From positions 682,001 through 746,000 of the forward strand of contig JARUPY010000398.1 in assembly GCA_029817715.1 (NCBI GenBank): a DNA stretch of 64,000 nt, read 5' to 3'. Under the pieces are notes generated by a model. The model ran no database searches, was not told where the DNA came from, and saw only the letters and a program-made list of their open reading frames with translations. The stretch comes from Melastoma dodecandrum (lineage: Eukaryota; Streptophyta; Magnoliopsida; Myrtales; Melastomataceae). A program made the translations under genes and the position numbers. Positions within the stretch are counted from its first letter, which is position 1; every line of letters starts with the position of its first letter. This document shows, in pieces, positions 26,707 to 33,891 of the stretch.

Positions 26707-27180
26707 TCAGACCAAATTGGCCATGCCCCTCGGTATGGCGCGCCCCTCTTGCGCGCATCTCCGCGCGAATTTGTCGCTCCCAGCGCATGTCTCGAACGCC
26801 TCCAATATCTCGAAGCAGCGTGACAGCTCGCACCACATCTTCCGACCACAGTCGAGCAGCGCATCGTCGGACGCCGCGCGTACGGTCAGCAACCAGAGCA
26901 CCAGCGCGTTGCCGCGGTCGAAGTCTTCCTCCCGTTCGTACTCGGAAATCGCAGCCGCCGTTTTCACGCACCAGAACGGATCACGATGGAGCACAGAGGC
27001 GGGCTCGAGGAGGTCGATCGACGACTGCTCGTACACCGCCAGACGCACAGCAGTCGCTTTCAATAGGAGCGCCGCCAAGTCCTCCTTCGACATCGCTGCG
27101 AGCTTGCCATTTAAATCAACTGCTTCTTCAAGCTGCGCCTGCGTGGCGGCTTTCAACCAAAGCGAATCGTTTCCAATCAT
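26707..27180 (-). CDS. Hypothetical island protein
   Basis: 157 aa if started at ATG 27180 (MIGNDSLWLKAATQAQLEEA); a TTG at 27198 would add six residues. Helical and mildly acidic, no signal peptide or known motif; contains two Trp and several Cys (DCGRKMWCELSRC). Last gene of the minus-strand set that converges on the giant phage gene, with 47 bp of nothing recognisable between them. Confidence 0.6.
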   Translation of the reverse strand: MIGNDSLWLKAATQAQLEEAVDLNGKLAAMSKEDLAALLLKATAVRLAVYEQSSIDLLEPASVLHRDPFWCVKTAAAISEYEREEDFDRGNALVLWLLTVRAASDDALLDCGRKMWCELSRCFEILEAFETCAGSDKFARRCAQEGRAIPRGMANLV

Positions 27181-27198
27181 CGGCCGATCTTTCTGCAA

Positions 27199-27495
27199 TC
27201 AACCGCCTATCCGTGCACGTATACGTTCGGATGCCAAGCTGAGCGCGTCGGCCAGATCGGCGACGTGGCCGCCGAGCCGTGTCATCCGGTCGATCAGCTC
27301 GTCAACCATGCCGCGGCCGTCCTCGTCGGATACGAGCTGCAGCCTTCGATCAAGCTCGGCATCGTCGGCGGAGAGCACGTCGAGAGCTGCCTCGAAGAGC
27401 GGCCGGTACAGCATGCACCAGCCGTGGGACAGGGGCGCCAGGTCGACGAGCGCCGGCGCGCAGCAGCGCGGGAAGGGGATGATCTGTGCGCTCAT
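27199..27495 (-). CDS. Hypothetical island protein
   Basis: 98 aa starting MSAQIIPFPRC, an IIPFP-like N-terminus common in alphaproteobacterial phage small proteins. The rest is predicted helical (ALSLASERIRARIGG at the end). No known family. Its start overlaps the stop of the upstream gene by 4 bp, so it belongs to the same transcript. Confidence 0.6.
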   Translation of the reverse strand: MSAQIIPFPRCCAPALVDLAPLSHGWCMLYRPLFEAALDVLSADDAELDRRLQLVSDEDGRGMVDELIDRMTRLGGHVADLADALSLASERIRARIGG

Positions 27496-27944
27496 GCTAC
27501 GGCCCCGGTCAGCCGAAGAATGTCGAGAGCCACGGCGAGCGCCGCGGCTTCTTGGAAGTCGCCGGCGTCAGAAATTGCCTTCTCGAGGGCTTCGGCGCTC
27601 GGGCTCAGCACGTCGAAAGCGCGTGCCAGAAGTCGCGCCTTCAGCGCGAGTCCTGACAGGGACCGACAGGGCATCTTCATGATCGTGTCGAAGAGGGGCC
27701 ACTCGTCCGCGTAGAGGCGGTCGCCGAGCTCTTCGAACTCGCTGTCCATCTCGGCCGAGGACATCGCTGCGGTGGCCAGATCGTGAGCGTGGAGCTTGGC
27801 GCACGCGACTTGCCATCGCGTACCGACGGCGAGCATGTCGAAGTCGAGCGATGGCGCCGCGACGGTGGCGGGAGCCGAACCGACCAGCGCGGCGAGCGGG
27901 AGCGCCGCGGCGGCTCGACGGGAGAGAAGGGCGCCCTCACGCAT
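27492..27944 (-). CDS. Hypothetical protein with Tat-like leader
   Basis: 150 aa. The N-terminus LLSRRAAAALPLAALVGSAP followed by ATVAAP looks like a twin-arginine or similar export signal. The mature part DFDMLAVGTRWQVACAKLHA resembles a group of short prophage and island proteins in alphaproteobacteria that pair an SRRxxL leader with a helical LLALGRxW-type segment. Function unknown. Overlaps the upstream gene by 8 bp. Confidence 0.6.
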   Translation of the reverse strand: MREGALLSRRAAAALPLAALVGSAPATVAAPSLDFDMLAVGTRWQVACAKLHAHDLATAAMSSAEMDSEFEELGDRLYADEWPLFDTIMKMPCRSLSGLALKARLLARAFDVLSPSAEALEKAISDAGDFQEAAALAVALDILRLTGAVA

Positions 27945-28728
27945 CGTACCCCCGCGGTCCAGCCTGCTGTGCGAAGCGGGCGAGGTCGATCAGCACGGAA
28001 ATGCTGATGTCGATGCCGCTTGTGCCTTCGATCTGGTCGCGGGCCTGCGCCTCGATCTCCTCGATGCTGTCTCCGAAGCAGTCGGCTCCAACACGCGCTT
28101 TCGCGAGGATGTCCGCGAGAGAGCGAGCGGGCGTATCGATGATCTGTTGCCGGATGTCGGCGACCGCGGCGGCGGCGTCCTCGGCGGCTTGCTCGGCCGC
28201 TTCCATGCCGCTGCGACACCACCATGCACGAATTCGCTCGTGGTGTTCGTCGACCGCGGCGAGGATCTCCTCAATGCGCGCCACCTTTCGGGCGCAGAGG
28301 GCGCGATCAGCGAGGATCGGTTGTGGTTCGCGGAGCAAGCGCAGTGCCTCGCGCAGTCCGAGAAGGTCGCCACGACGGTCGTAACGCCAGCGGCCCTTCC
28401 CCTTGCCCGGCCACAGGTCTTCGGTGCCTCGGTATTCGTCGAACAGCTCGACGTCGCCAGGTCGCCAGAACAGCGCCTCCGGCTCCTCCGGTTTGGAAGC
28501 GTCGTAGATGGCAGACACTTCGGAACGCCGGCGGTCGCAGCTCTCGTCAACGGCCTTCGCCTCAAGCCAGGCCCGAATGAGCGGCTGCAGCGTTTCTGGA
28601 GCCGCCGCGCACCTTCGCGGCGGGAACTCGGCCGCAGCGAGAAGGGCGACCGGGGCCGCGAGCGCAAGCGCCCGGCGGCTGATCGAGGGCAAGCCGATAT
28701 CGCTCGCCGAGGAGGTCCTCGTCGTCAT
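27937..28728 (-). CDS. Hypothetical protein with Tat-like leader
   Basis: 263 aa. SISRRALALAAPVALLAAAE forms a leader with paired arginines; the following LQPLIRAWLEAKAVDESCD and the later EAAEQAAEDAAAAVADIRQQ are helical, and three Trp residues cluster near 120-180. It is apparently a larger paralogue of the 150-aa protein encoded just downstream. Unknown function; such proteins are frequent next to replication genes in rhizobial phages. First well-supported gene of the minus-strand set. Confidence 0.6.
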   Translation of the reverse strand: MTTRTSSASDIGLPSISRRALALAAPVALLAAAEFPPRRCAAAPETLQPLIRAWLEAKAVDESCDRRRSEVSAIYDASKPEEPEALFWRPGDVELFDEYRGTEDLWPGKGKGRWRYDRRGDLLGLREALRLLREPQPILADRALCARKVARIEEILAAVDEHHERIRAWWCRSGMEAAEQAAEDAAAAVADIRQQIIDTPARSLADILAKARVGADCFGDSIEEIEAQARDQIEGTSGIDISISVLIDLARFAQQAGPRGYDA

Positions 28729-28757
28729 GGTTTTCTCCGATGGGTGCTGGTTGAGAG

Positions 28758-28991
28758 TTACGCGAACGAGAAGCGCGGAGCCGCCCGACTCAAGCAGAGG
28801 CGCCAGAGCAGGCCGAGCGGATCGGCTTCAAGAGACGTGAAGCTCGAACGCCCGAGCGCGTGAGCGCAGATGATGCGGGCCGCGGAGCCGAGAAACGTGC
28901 GCCGCGTCGGGTTCGCCCGACATTGCCGACGCATCTTGCCGGCTGCCGGATCGATGGAGATCGGCATCATTTGCACCTTGTTTCGTGACAT
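28758..28991 (-). CDS. Possible small protein, doubtful
   Basis: 77 aa from ATG 28991 (MSRNKVQMMPISIDPAAGKM). A basic N-terminus with a TRRTFLGSAARIICA segment is reminiscent of the leaders in the two genes downstream, which is the only reason to keep it. No family and no strong ribosome-binding site. If real, it is divergent from the XRE gene and would be controlled by the same operator repeats. Otherwise this 306-bp gap (28729-29034) holds only those repeats. Confidence 0.3.
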   Translation of the reverse strand: MSRNKVQMMPISIDPAAGKMRRQCRANPTRRTFLGSAARIICAHALGRSSFTSLEADPLGLLWRLCLSRAAPRFSFA

Positions 28992-29003
28992 CGACACCTC
29001 TAG

Positions 29004-29053
29004 GGTGACAAATGCACAATAACAGGCGATTCTCATGGTGACAAGTGCACAAT
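29004..29053. promoter_or_regulatory. Paired 17-bp operator repeats over the XRE start codon
   Basis: GGTGACAAATGCACAAT at 29004-29020 and GGTGACAAGTGCACAAT at 29037-29053 differ at one base and are spaced exactly 33 bp, close to three helical turns. The second copy covers codons 2-6 of the XRE gene, an arrangement suited to autorepression. Confidence 0.6.
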
Positions 29054-29529
29054 TACGAGCAGCGCGCAGCCTCCTAGATTGGAGCGTGCGCGACCTTGCA
29101 GAGCGCGCCGACGTGCACCGGAATACCGTCAGTCGAGCCGAGACGGAGGAGACGGAGCACGGTCATGCCGTCGCCGCGATGGTGCGAACGCTGGAGGCGG
29201 CAGGTGTGATCTTCGTCGAGGAGAATGGCGAAGGACCAGGCGTACGTCTGCGGAAGATCGTCGAGGATCCATCGCTGCCAGCCGTTCTTCACTCTGCGGG
29301 CAAGTCCGTTCGCTGCTTCACGCTCGGAGAAGCTGTGGTGGCTCACGCGAACTTGCCACCAGACGAGCGCAGCGCCGCGACCATCGAGACCGAGGCGGGG
29401 CGCGTCTACGGCGCTCAGGATATCGCCAAGCTGTATCGGCCGGCGAAGCCAGAGGGACCAGCCACCGATGTCGTCGATGCCATGGACGCGGCTATAGCGA
29501 CGGATCGCAAGCGCCGGCCGAAGCCGTAG
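29035..29529 (+). CDS. XRE-family transcriptional regulator
   Basis: 164 aa. Residues 5-60 are a compact HTH (LRAARSLLDWSVRDLAERAD, VHRNTVSRAE) followed by MVRTLEAAGVIFVEENGEGP, the usual strand after the HTH in rhizobial phage-type XRE proteins. The C-terminal 90 residues (VYGAQDIAKLYRPAKPEGPA) are not recognised. It opens the rightward replication gene block and is likely autoregulated through the 17-bp repeats at its start. Confidence 0.75.
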   Translation: MVTSAQLRAARSLLDWSVRDLAERADVHRNTVSRAETEETEHGHAVAAMVRTLEAAGVIFVEENGEGPGVRLRKIVEDPSLPAVLHSAGKSVRCFTLGEAVVAHANLPPDERSAATIETEAGRVYGAQDIAKLYRPAKPEGPATDVVDAMDAAIATDRKRRPKP

Positions 29530-29539
29530 GAAGCGATCA

Positions 29540-30151
29540 GTGGCGGATTGGGTGTCGCTCAATGAAGGCGCGCGGATGATCGCTCGGCACCTCAAGGGAG
29601 CGCCGGGTGACGACTTTGCTCCGGAAATCTCTGAGCGGGCGGTCGGCCTCCTAGAGCAGGCCGGCCGGGCCGGCCGAGTGCGTGCGGAGGGAGTACGCTA
29701 CCTTGATAGCGCTCGCACGCAGGTGACGGCGGACGACTGGCAGCGATTATCCTTCCACGTCGACAATAGGCTCGATGACCGAGCCCGCAACTTCCGAAAT
29801 CGTCCGGTTCGAATTGTCGCGGTTGTGGTCGACGCCGAAGACGTTCGGCGAATCATCGCGGATTTTGCCGCGGGAATGGAAGGGAGACAGCCCGAGCAGT
29901 CCGCCAAACAAAATCGGGGTAGAAAGCCGGTTGTGAATTGGTCGGTGATCGAGATGCTCGTTGCGAAGAAGATCGAAGAACTCGGCTGGCCGGATAGCGA
30001 AGGTCCACATGGCTGGCGCTGCCAGGCGGATGTCGAGCGTTTTGTCGCTGACGCTCTCATCGAGAGGACGGAGACGGCGTCCGTTAGCACAGTCCGGGAG
30101 CATGTTAGACCCATCTTGGGTCGCTTGAGGGCGACAAAGGCCGACAAATAA
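29540..30151 (+). CDS. Hypothetical island protein
   Basis: 203 aa from a GTG start 10 bp after the XRE stop. The first 70 residues (VSLNEGARMIARHLKG, then VTADDWQRL) look like a winged-helix or similar DNA-binding segment, and the C-terminal GWRCQADVERFVADALIER with VREHVRPILGRLRA is helical, a layout often seen in rhizobial phage replication-region proteins of unknown role. Base composition is visibly less GC-rich than its neighbours. It ends in three tandem 10-bp repeats. Confidence 0.55.
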   Translation: MADWVSLNEGARMIARHLKGAPGDDFAPEISERAVGLLEQAGRAGRVRAEGVRYLDSARTQVTADDWQRLSFHVDNRLDDRARNFRNRPVRIVAVVVDAEDVRRIIADFAAGMEGRQPEQSAKQNRGRKPVVNWSVIEMLVAKKIEELGWPDSEGPHGWRCQADVERFVADALIERTETASVSTVREHVRPILGRLRATKADK

Positions 30152-30180
30152 TTTCCGGCCATTTCCGGCCATTTCCGGCC
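30151..30180. repeat. Three perfect 10-bp tandem repeats
   Basis: ATTTCCGGCC repeated three times without variation, starting at the last base of the preceding stop codon and ending 62 bp before the excisionase-like gene. The period is near one helical turn, so these may be protein-binding iterons. Confidence 0.7.
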
Positions 30181-30241
30181 GACGTTGATCAAGAAACCGA
30201 ACAACCATCGCGCGATCTCAAGCGAGAACGAGCGAACAACC

Positions 30242-30481
30242 ATGACCCATGCTCAGCCGGCAACAGCCTTGAAGGCGACGAGCGGCGAACGCGAACGCCT
30301 GCTGGTCTCCGTCGATGAGGGGGCCCAAGCAACCTGCCTCGGACGTACCAAATTCTGGGAGCTGATAAACGCCGGCGAGATCGAGACGGTGCGTATCGGA
30401 CGCCGACGCATGGTCGTTTGGCTTTCCGTGCGAGCCTACGTCGACCGTCTGCGCGAGCAGGCCAGGGCCGAGGCTGCGTGA
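30242..30481 (+). CDS. Excisionase-like HTH protein
   Basis: 79 aa from ATG 30242; a TTG at 30185 would add 19 residues. Sequence LLVSVDEGAQATCLGRTKFW, then INAGEIETVRIGRRRMV and a final YVDRLREQA match the MerR-like HTH_17 fold of excisionase and AlpA-type proteins, including the arginine-rich wing. It may direct integrase toward excision, act as a transcription factor for the downstream replication genes, or both. Confidence 0.7.
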   Translation: MTHAQPATALKATSGERERLLVSVDEGAQATCLGRTKFWELINAGEIETVRIGRRRMVVWLSVRAYVDRLREQARAEAA

Positions 30482-30484
30482 CGC

Positions 30485-30727
30485 ATGCGGTCTCCACATG
30501 CGGCGAGACCCGCCGTCGCGATTGCGACTGACGGGCCTCAAGGTGTTGTCGAAGGCTTCCCGGCCGGCGACACCCACGCTGATACTCCGAGGCTTGGTAG
30601 GCCTGAAACGCACCGATCGTCAGGTCGCTTCGGCGTGAATCCGACGCGCGCAGCGGGAGGCGCGGACTTCGTCCGGCTCGACACCGCCGTCAGCGATCTA
30701 TTGGCCAAACTCGCGGTACGCCGATGA
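30485..30727 (+). CDS. Small hypothetical protein, uncertain
   Basis: 80 aa between the excisionase-like gene and the RuvC-like gene. Sequence is of low complexity in its first half; the last part FVRLDTAVSDLLAKLAVRR is helical. Supported mainly by its position: it starts 3 bp after the previous stop and its stop overlaps the next start (ATGA), the same coupling seen through the rest of this block. Confidence 0.45.
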   Translation: MRSPHAARPAVAIATDGPQGVVEGFPAGDTHADTPRLGRPETHRSSGRFGVNPTRAAGGADFVRLDTAVSDLLAKLAVRR

Positions 30728-31206
30728 GCGCGCGGCTTGTCGCCATCGACATCGGACGGCAGGGCGCGCTTGCGCTCTTCGTCGACGGCGCTCTTGCCGA
30801 GATCGCGGATATGCCCGCGCTCGCGGACGGCCCGGCCTGTCGACCAACGGTCAACGCGCCGCTGCTCGCGGCGCTACTGCGTCGATGGGCACCGACCGAG
30901 GCTGTCATCGAGCATGTGGCCGCGCGCCCCGGAGAAGCTCCGTCAGGCGCCTTCGCGTTCGGCCGAAGCCGAGGGGCGATCGAGGGCGTCGTGGCTGCCC
31001 AGGGGCTTCCTACGAGATTTCTGACCCCATCGTGGTGGAAACGCCGCGTCGGCATCCCGCCGGGTGCGGACAAGAAGGACCTGGCGCGTAGCGTCGCGAT
31101 CGCGCGCTGGCCGCGGCACGCCGAGCTGTTCGCCCGCAAACGAGATCATGATCGCGCTGAGGCTGCGCTGATCGGAGCCGCCCACCTGCAGGAGGGACGC
31201 CGATGA
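30724..31206 (+). CDS. RuvC-like Holliday-junction nuclease
   Basis: 160 aa with the RNase H-like fold of RuvC: first aspartate in LVAIDIGRQGALAL, glutamate in AVIEHVAARPGE followed by FAFGRSRGAIEGVV, and the C-terminal HDRAEAALIGAAHL that carries the last acidic ligands. Phage and satellite versions resolve branched recombination or replication intermediates before packaging. Overlaps both neighbours by 4 bp. Confidence 0.8.
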   Translation: MSARLVAIDIGRQGALALFVDGALAEIADMPALADGPACRPTVNAPLLAALLRRWAPTEAVIEHVAARPGEAPSGAFAFGRSRGAIEGVVAAQGLPTRFLTPSWWKRRVGIPPGADKKDLARSVAIARWPRHAELFARKRDHDRAEAALIGAAHLQEGRR

Positions 31207-31445
31207 CGCGCGCCGAGGTGGAGGCGTTCCAAGCGGGGGTGCTCACCGTCGCCGCGATCGCAAGCCAAGCGGCTGCGGTCCTGCGCCTGCGGTCGGCCGT
31301 CGCGCCGCTGCGCTACGAGCGAGCCGCCGAGGCGCTCGAAGCCGTCGCTGAAGCCGCTGTCGCTCTTGTCGTGGGGGACGGCCAGCCAGATCCTCGCGGC
31401 GGCGCTCCCGCGGCGGTCTCGCTCCCGCCGGCGGAGGCCGCATGA
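31203..31445 (+). CDS. Small hypothetical protein of the replication block
   Basis: 80 aa, mostly alanine-rich helix (AGVLTVAAIASQAAAVL, LEAVAEAAVALVV) with a disordered proline-rich tail. No family recognised. Coupled by 4-bp overlaps to the RuvC-like gene and to the primase gene, which argues that it is translated. Confidence 0.55.
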   Translation: MTRAEVEAFQAGVLTVAAIASQAAAVLRLRSAVAPLRYERAAEALEAVAEAAVALVVGDGQPDPRGGAPAAVSLPPAEAA

Positions 31446-32347
31446 ACCCGGCATCCTCCCTGCGCGCGATCGCGCAGGCCTTGGGCGGCAGCGTGGTCGG
31501 CCTCCAGATCCTTTGTCCCGGCCCAGGACACTCGGCGAAGGACCGTTCGCTTTCGGTGCGCATCTCGCCGATGGCGCCGGACGGCTTTGTTGTCCACTCC
31601 CACGCGGGCGACGATCCGCTGGCGTGCCGCGACCACGTGCGAGCGAAGCTGGGATGGGCGCGAGAGGTCCGGCAACGCGCTGCGCCCGAGCCTCCGGTCG
31701 CGGCGCCGCGCGCATCTCGCGACGACACGGCGATGATCCAGCGGGCGCAGGATATCTGGCGCGAGGCGATCGATCCGCGCGGGACGATCGTCGAGGCCTA
31801 TCTCGCATCGCGCGGCCTCGACCTGCCGACGGAGGTCGCCGGCGAAGCGCTACGCTTTCATCCGGCCTGCCCCTGGCGTGACGAGTCCTCCGGCGGCACC
31901 ATCCGCGTGCCCGCGATGATCGGGGCGCTCCGCTCGATCGAGACCGAAGAGCTGACTGGTGTGCATCGGACACGGCTGACGCCCGATGGTCGCAAGGTCG
32001 ATCGACGCATGCTCGGCAAGGCGGCGGGCGCCGCGGTGATGCTCTGCCCCATGTCCGCGCTCGGCGATGGGCTTGCTGTCGCGGAGGGGATCGAGACAGC
32101 GCTCGCGGGCTGGCATTTGGGTTGGACGAATCTCTGGGCTTTGGGCAGCGTCGGCGCGATCGCGAGCCTCCCTGCGCTGCCGTTCTACGCAACCCTCACC
32201 ATCATGGCCGAGACCGGCGACAATGGAGCGTCGCAACGAGCGATCGAGACCGTCGCCGCGCGCTGGGCTGGTGCCGGCCGCGAGGTGATTGTCGTCGCGT
32301 CCACCATCGGCGGCGACCTCAACGATGCGATCCGAGGTGCAGCGTGA
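31442..32347 (+). CDS. Toprim-domain DNA primase
   Basis: 301 aa. N-terminal segment CPGPGHSAKDRSLSVRIS with FVVHSHAGDDPLACRDHV resembles the zinc-ribbon-like start of phage primases. The middle (EALRFHPACPW, IETEELTGVHRTRLTPDG) and the Toprim fold (LAVAEGIETALAG, then TLTIMAETGDNGASQRA) match the DUF7146/Toprim primase group common on integrative elements. The usual DxD of Toprim appears here as an E/D-containing AETGDNG. It would prime island replication together with the ATPase encoded by the next, overlapping gene. Confidence 0.8.
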   Translation: MNPASSLRAIAQALGGSVVGLQILCPGPGHSAKDRSLSVRISPMAPDGFVVHSHAGDDPLACRDHVRAKLGWAREVRQRAAPEPPVAAPRASRDDTAMIQRAQDIWREAIDPRGTIVEAYLASRGLDLPTEVAGEALRFHPACPWRDESSGGTIRVPAMIGALRSIETEELTGVHRTRLTPDGRKVDRRMLGKAAGAAVMLCPMSALGDGLAVAEGIETALAGWHLGWTNLWALGSVGAIASLPALPFYATLTIMAETGDNGASQRAIETVAARWAGAGREVIVVASTIGGDLNDAIRGAA

Positions 32348-33534
32348 ACGCCCCCGAAAACGACCCCCGCGTCGTCGTGCATCGGCTGCATTCATCTCGA
32401 GCTCCCTCGCACGACCCGTCGTGGGACGACGCGGCGGAAAGCCTTGGGCCGATCGCGGGCGTGGACGAGCCGTTGCCCAACCTCGACATCGTCTCCGCTG
32501 CGGCGCTCGCGGGTCGGGTTGTGCCAGAGCGATCGTGGGTCGTGCCCGAGCTGATCCCCGATCGACAGGTGACACTGCTCTCGGGCGACGGTGGCGTCGG
32601 CAAATCACTTCTCGCGCTGCAGCTTGCGGTCGCGGTTGCGAGCGGCACCGATTGGATCGGGACGATGCCGTCGGTCGGGCCGGCCTTATACGTCGGTGCC
32701 GAGGACGAGCTTGACGAGATGCACCGCCGCCTCGTCGACATCACAGCGGCGCGCAGCCTTGACCTCGCTGAACTCGGCGATCTTCATCTGCTGTCGCTCG
32801 CCGGCAAAGACGCCGTTCTCGCGGCTCCGGAGGGCCGAGAGGGCCTGATCGCAATGGCGCCGCTGTGGCGGGCTCTCAAGGCTCGCATCGTGGATCTGAA
32901 GCCGCGGCTCGTCGTCATCGACAATTCGGCAGACGTTTTCGCCGGCAACGAGATATCTCGATCGCAGGTCCGCCAGTTCATTGGGGCGCTCAGGGGCGCC
33001 GCACAGCGGCAGGACATGGCCGTGCTGCTGCTGTCGCACCCCTCGCTCGCCGGCATGGCGAACGGCAGCGGCACGAGCGGCTCGACGGCCTGGTCCAACA
33101 GCGCTCGGTCGCGCCTCTATCTCGATCGTCCCAAGTCCAACGACGGCGACGAGCCGGACCCTGCTTTTCGGACACTCCGCGTGATGAAAGCCAACTATGC
33201 CGCGGCCGGCAGCGAAATCCAGCTGCGATGGCACGCTGGCGTTCTCCGACCTGAGGGCCCGGGCCGGTCAGGCTTCGATCGAGCGGCGGCCGAAGCCAAG
33301 GCCGAAGATGCTTTCATGAAGCTATTGCAGCGCTTGGCCACGCAGGGCCGGACGGTTTCGCCGAAGCGCAGCAACACCTACGCACCGACCACTTTCGCGA
33401 AGGAGCCCGACAACGGCAAAGTCGGCAAGGCAGCTTTCGAGGCTGCGATGCTTCGTCTTCTCCAGGCAGGAAAAATTAGGATCGAGCAAGTCGGTCCTAA
33501 CTCGCGCCGCTATTCCCGGCTCGTTGCTGCCTGA
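32344..33534 (+). CDS. RepA-like hexameric replication ATPase
   Basis: 396 aa from a GTG that overlaps the primase stop (GTGA). RecA-fold ATPase with Walker A LLSGDGGVGKSLLALQLA, the EDELDEMHRRL segment, Walker B RLVVIDNSAD and the sensor region AVLLLSHPS followed by GSTAWSNSARSRL, as in RSF1010 RepA-type and phage helicases. The C-terminal 90 residues (FAKEPDNGKVGKAAFEAAML, LLQAGKIRIEQVGPNSRRY) form a winged-helix-like DNA-binding end. The iteron array begins 3 bp after its stop codon, so it probably loads there. Confidence 0.82.
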   Translation: MNAPENDPRVVVHRLHSSRAPSHDPSWDDAAESLGPIAGVDEPLPNLDIVSAAALAGRVVPERSWVVPELIPDRQVTLLSGDGGVGKSLLALQLAVAVASGTDWIGTMPSVGPALYVGAEDELDEMHRRLVDITAARSLDLAELGDLHLLSLAGKDAVLAAPEGREGLIAMAPLWRALKARIVDLKPRLVVIDNSADVFAGNEISRSQVRQFIGALRGAAQRQDMAVLLLSHPSLAGMANGSGTSGSTAWSNSARSRLYLDRPKSNDGDEPDPAFRTLRVMKANYAAAGSEIQLRWHAGVLRPEGPGRSGFDRAAAEAKAEDAFMKLLQRLATQGRTVSPKRSNTYAPTTFAKEPDNGKVGKAAFEAAMLRLLQAGKIRIEQVGPNSRRYSRLVAA

Positions 33535-33536
33535 CC

Positions 33537-33633
33537 TTCGAACAGCCTTCGAACGGCATTCGAACGGGGGGTTCGAACTACCTTCGAACGGTCGCAGATA
33601 CGCATTCGAACGATATTCGAACAGGGTTCGAAC
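33537..33633. repeat. Iteron array: eight TTCGAAC repeats at 11-bp spacing
   Basis: Copies start at 33537, 33548, 33559, 33572, 33583, 33605, 33616 and 33627. Spacing is 11 bp except one 13-bp step and one 22-bp step where a copy is missing or degenerate. Because 11 is not a multiple of 3 and the repeats stack on one helical face, they are binding sites and not coding repeats. Position directly behind the primase and RepA-like genes suggests the replication origin of the island. Confidence 0.8.
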
Positions 33634-33891
33634 GGGTGTGTTCGCACTTCCCCACACCCCTATGGGCGATAGCACGCCCCCTTTGGGCGGGCGTGCACGC
33701 CATTGGGGGGGGCAATCCGCCAGCCGAGGAGATCAGGCCGATGCGGGCAAAGGAGAATGTCTCCGCGCCTGCGCGCGCGTGGAGGTGGAGGTGCGATTGC
33801 CTCTGGAGCATCGTGGAGGCGTCAGTGCGTGATGCTCGCAACGCGCGCGAGAGCCTCCGAAGATTTCCGCAGCAGCTCGGTCAGCCCGCGC
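33634..33891. other. Non-coding stretch between iterons and integrase
   Basis: No credible gene. It holds a perfect 12-bp palindrome GGCGTGCACGCC (33690-33701) flanked by runs of C on the left (from 33677) and G on the right (to 33712), able to form a larger imperfect hairpin. Together with the iterons this could be the rest of an origin, or part of the integrase terminator region, since the integrase gene ends at 33892 on the minus strand. Confidence 0.45.

Noticed and set aside
33537..33633. CRISPR array
   Set aside because: Repeats are 7 bp with 4-bp gaps, far too short for CRISPR repeats and spacers, and no cas gene is present.
33524..33832. A 102-codon frame with repeated Phe-Glu/Ser-Asn units over the TTCGAAC array
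   Set aside because: The repeats have an 11-bp period that changes frame each unit, there is no proper start codon or family, and the array is better explained as protein-binding sites.
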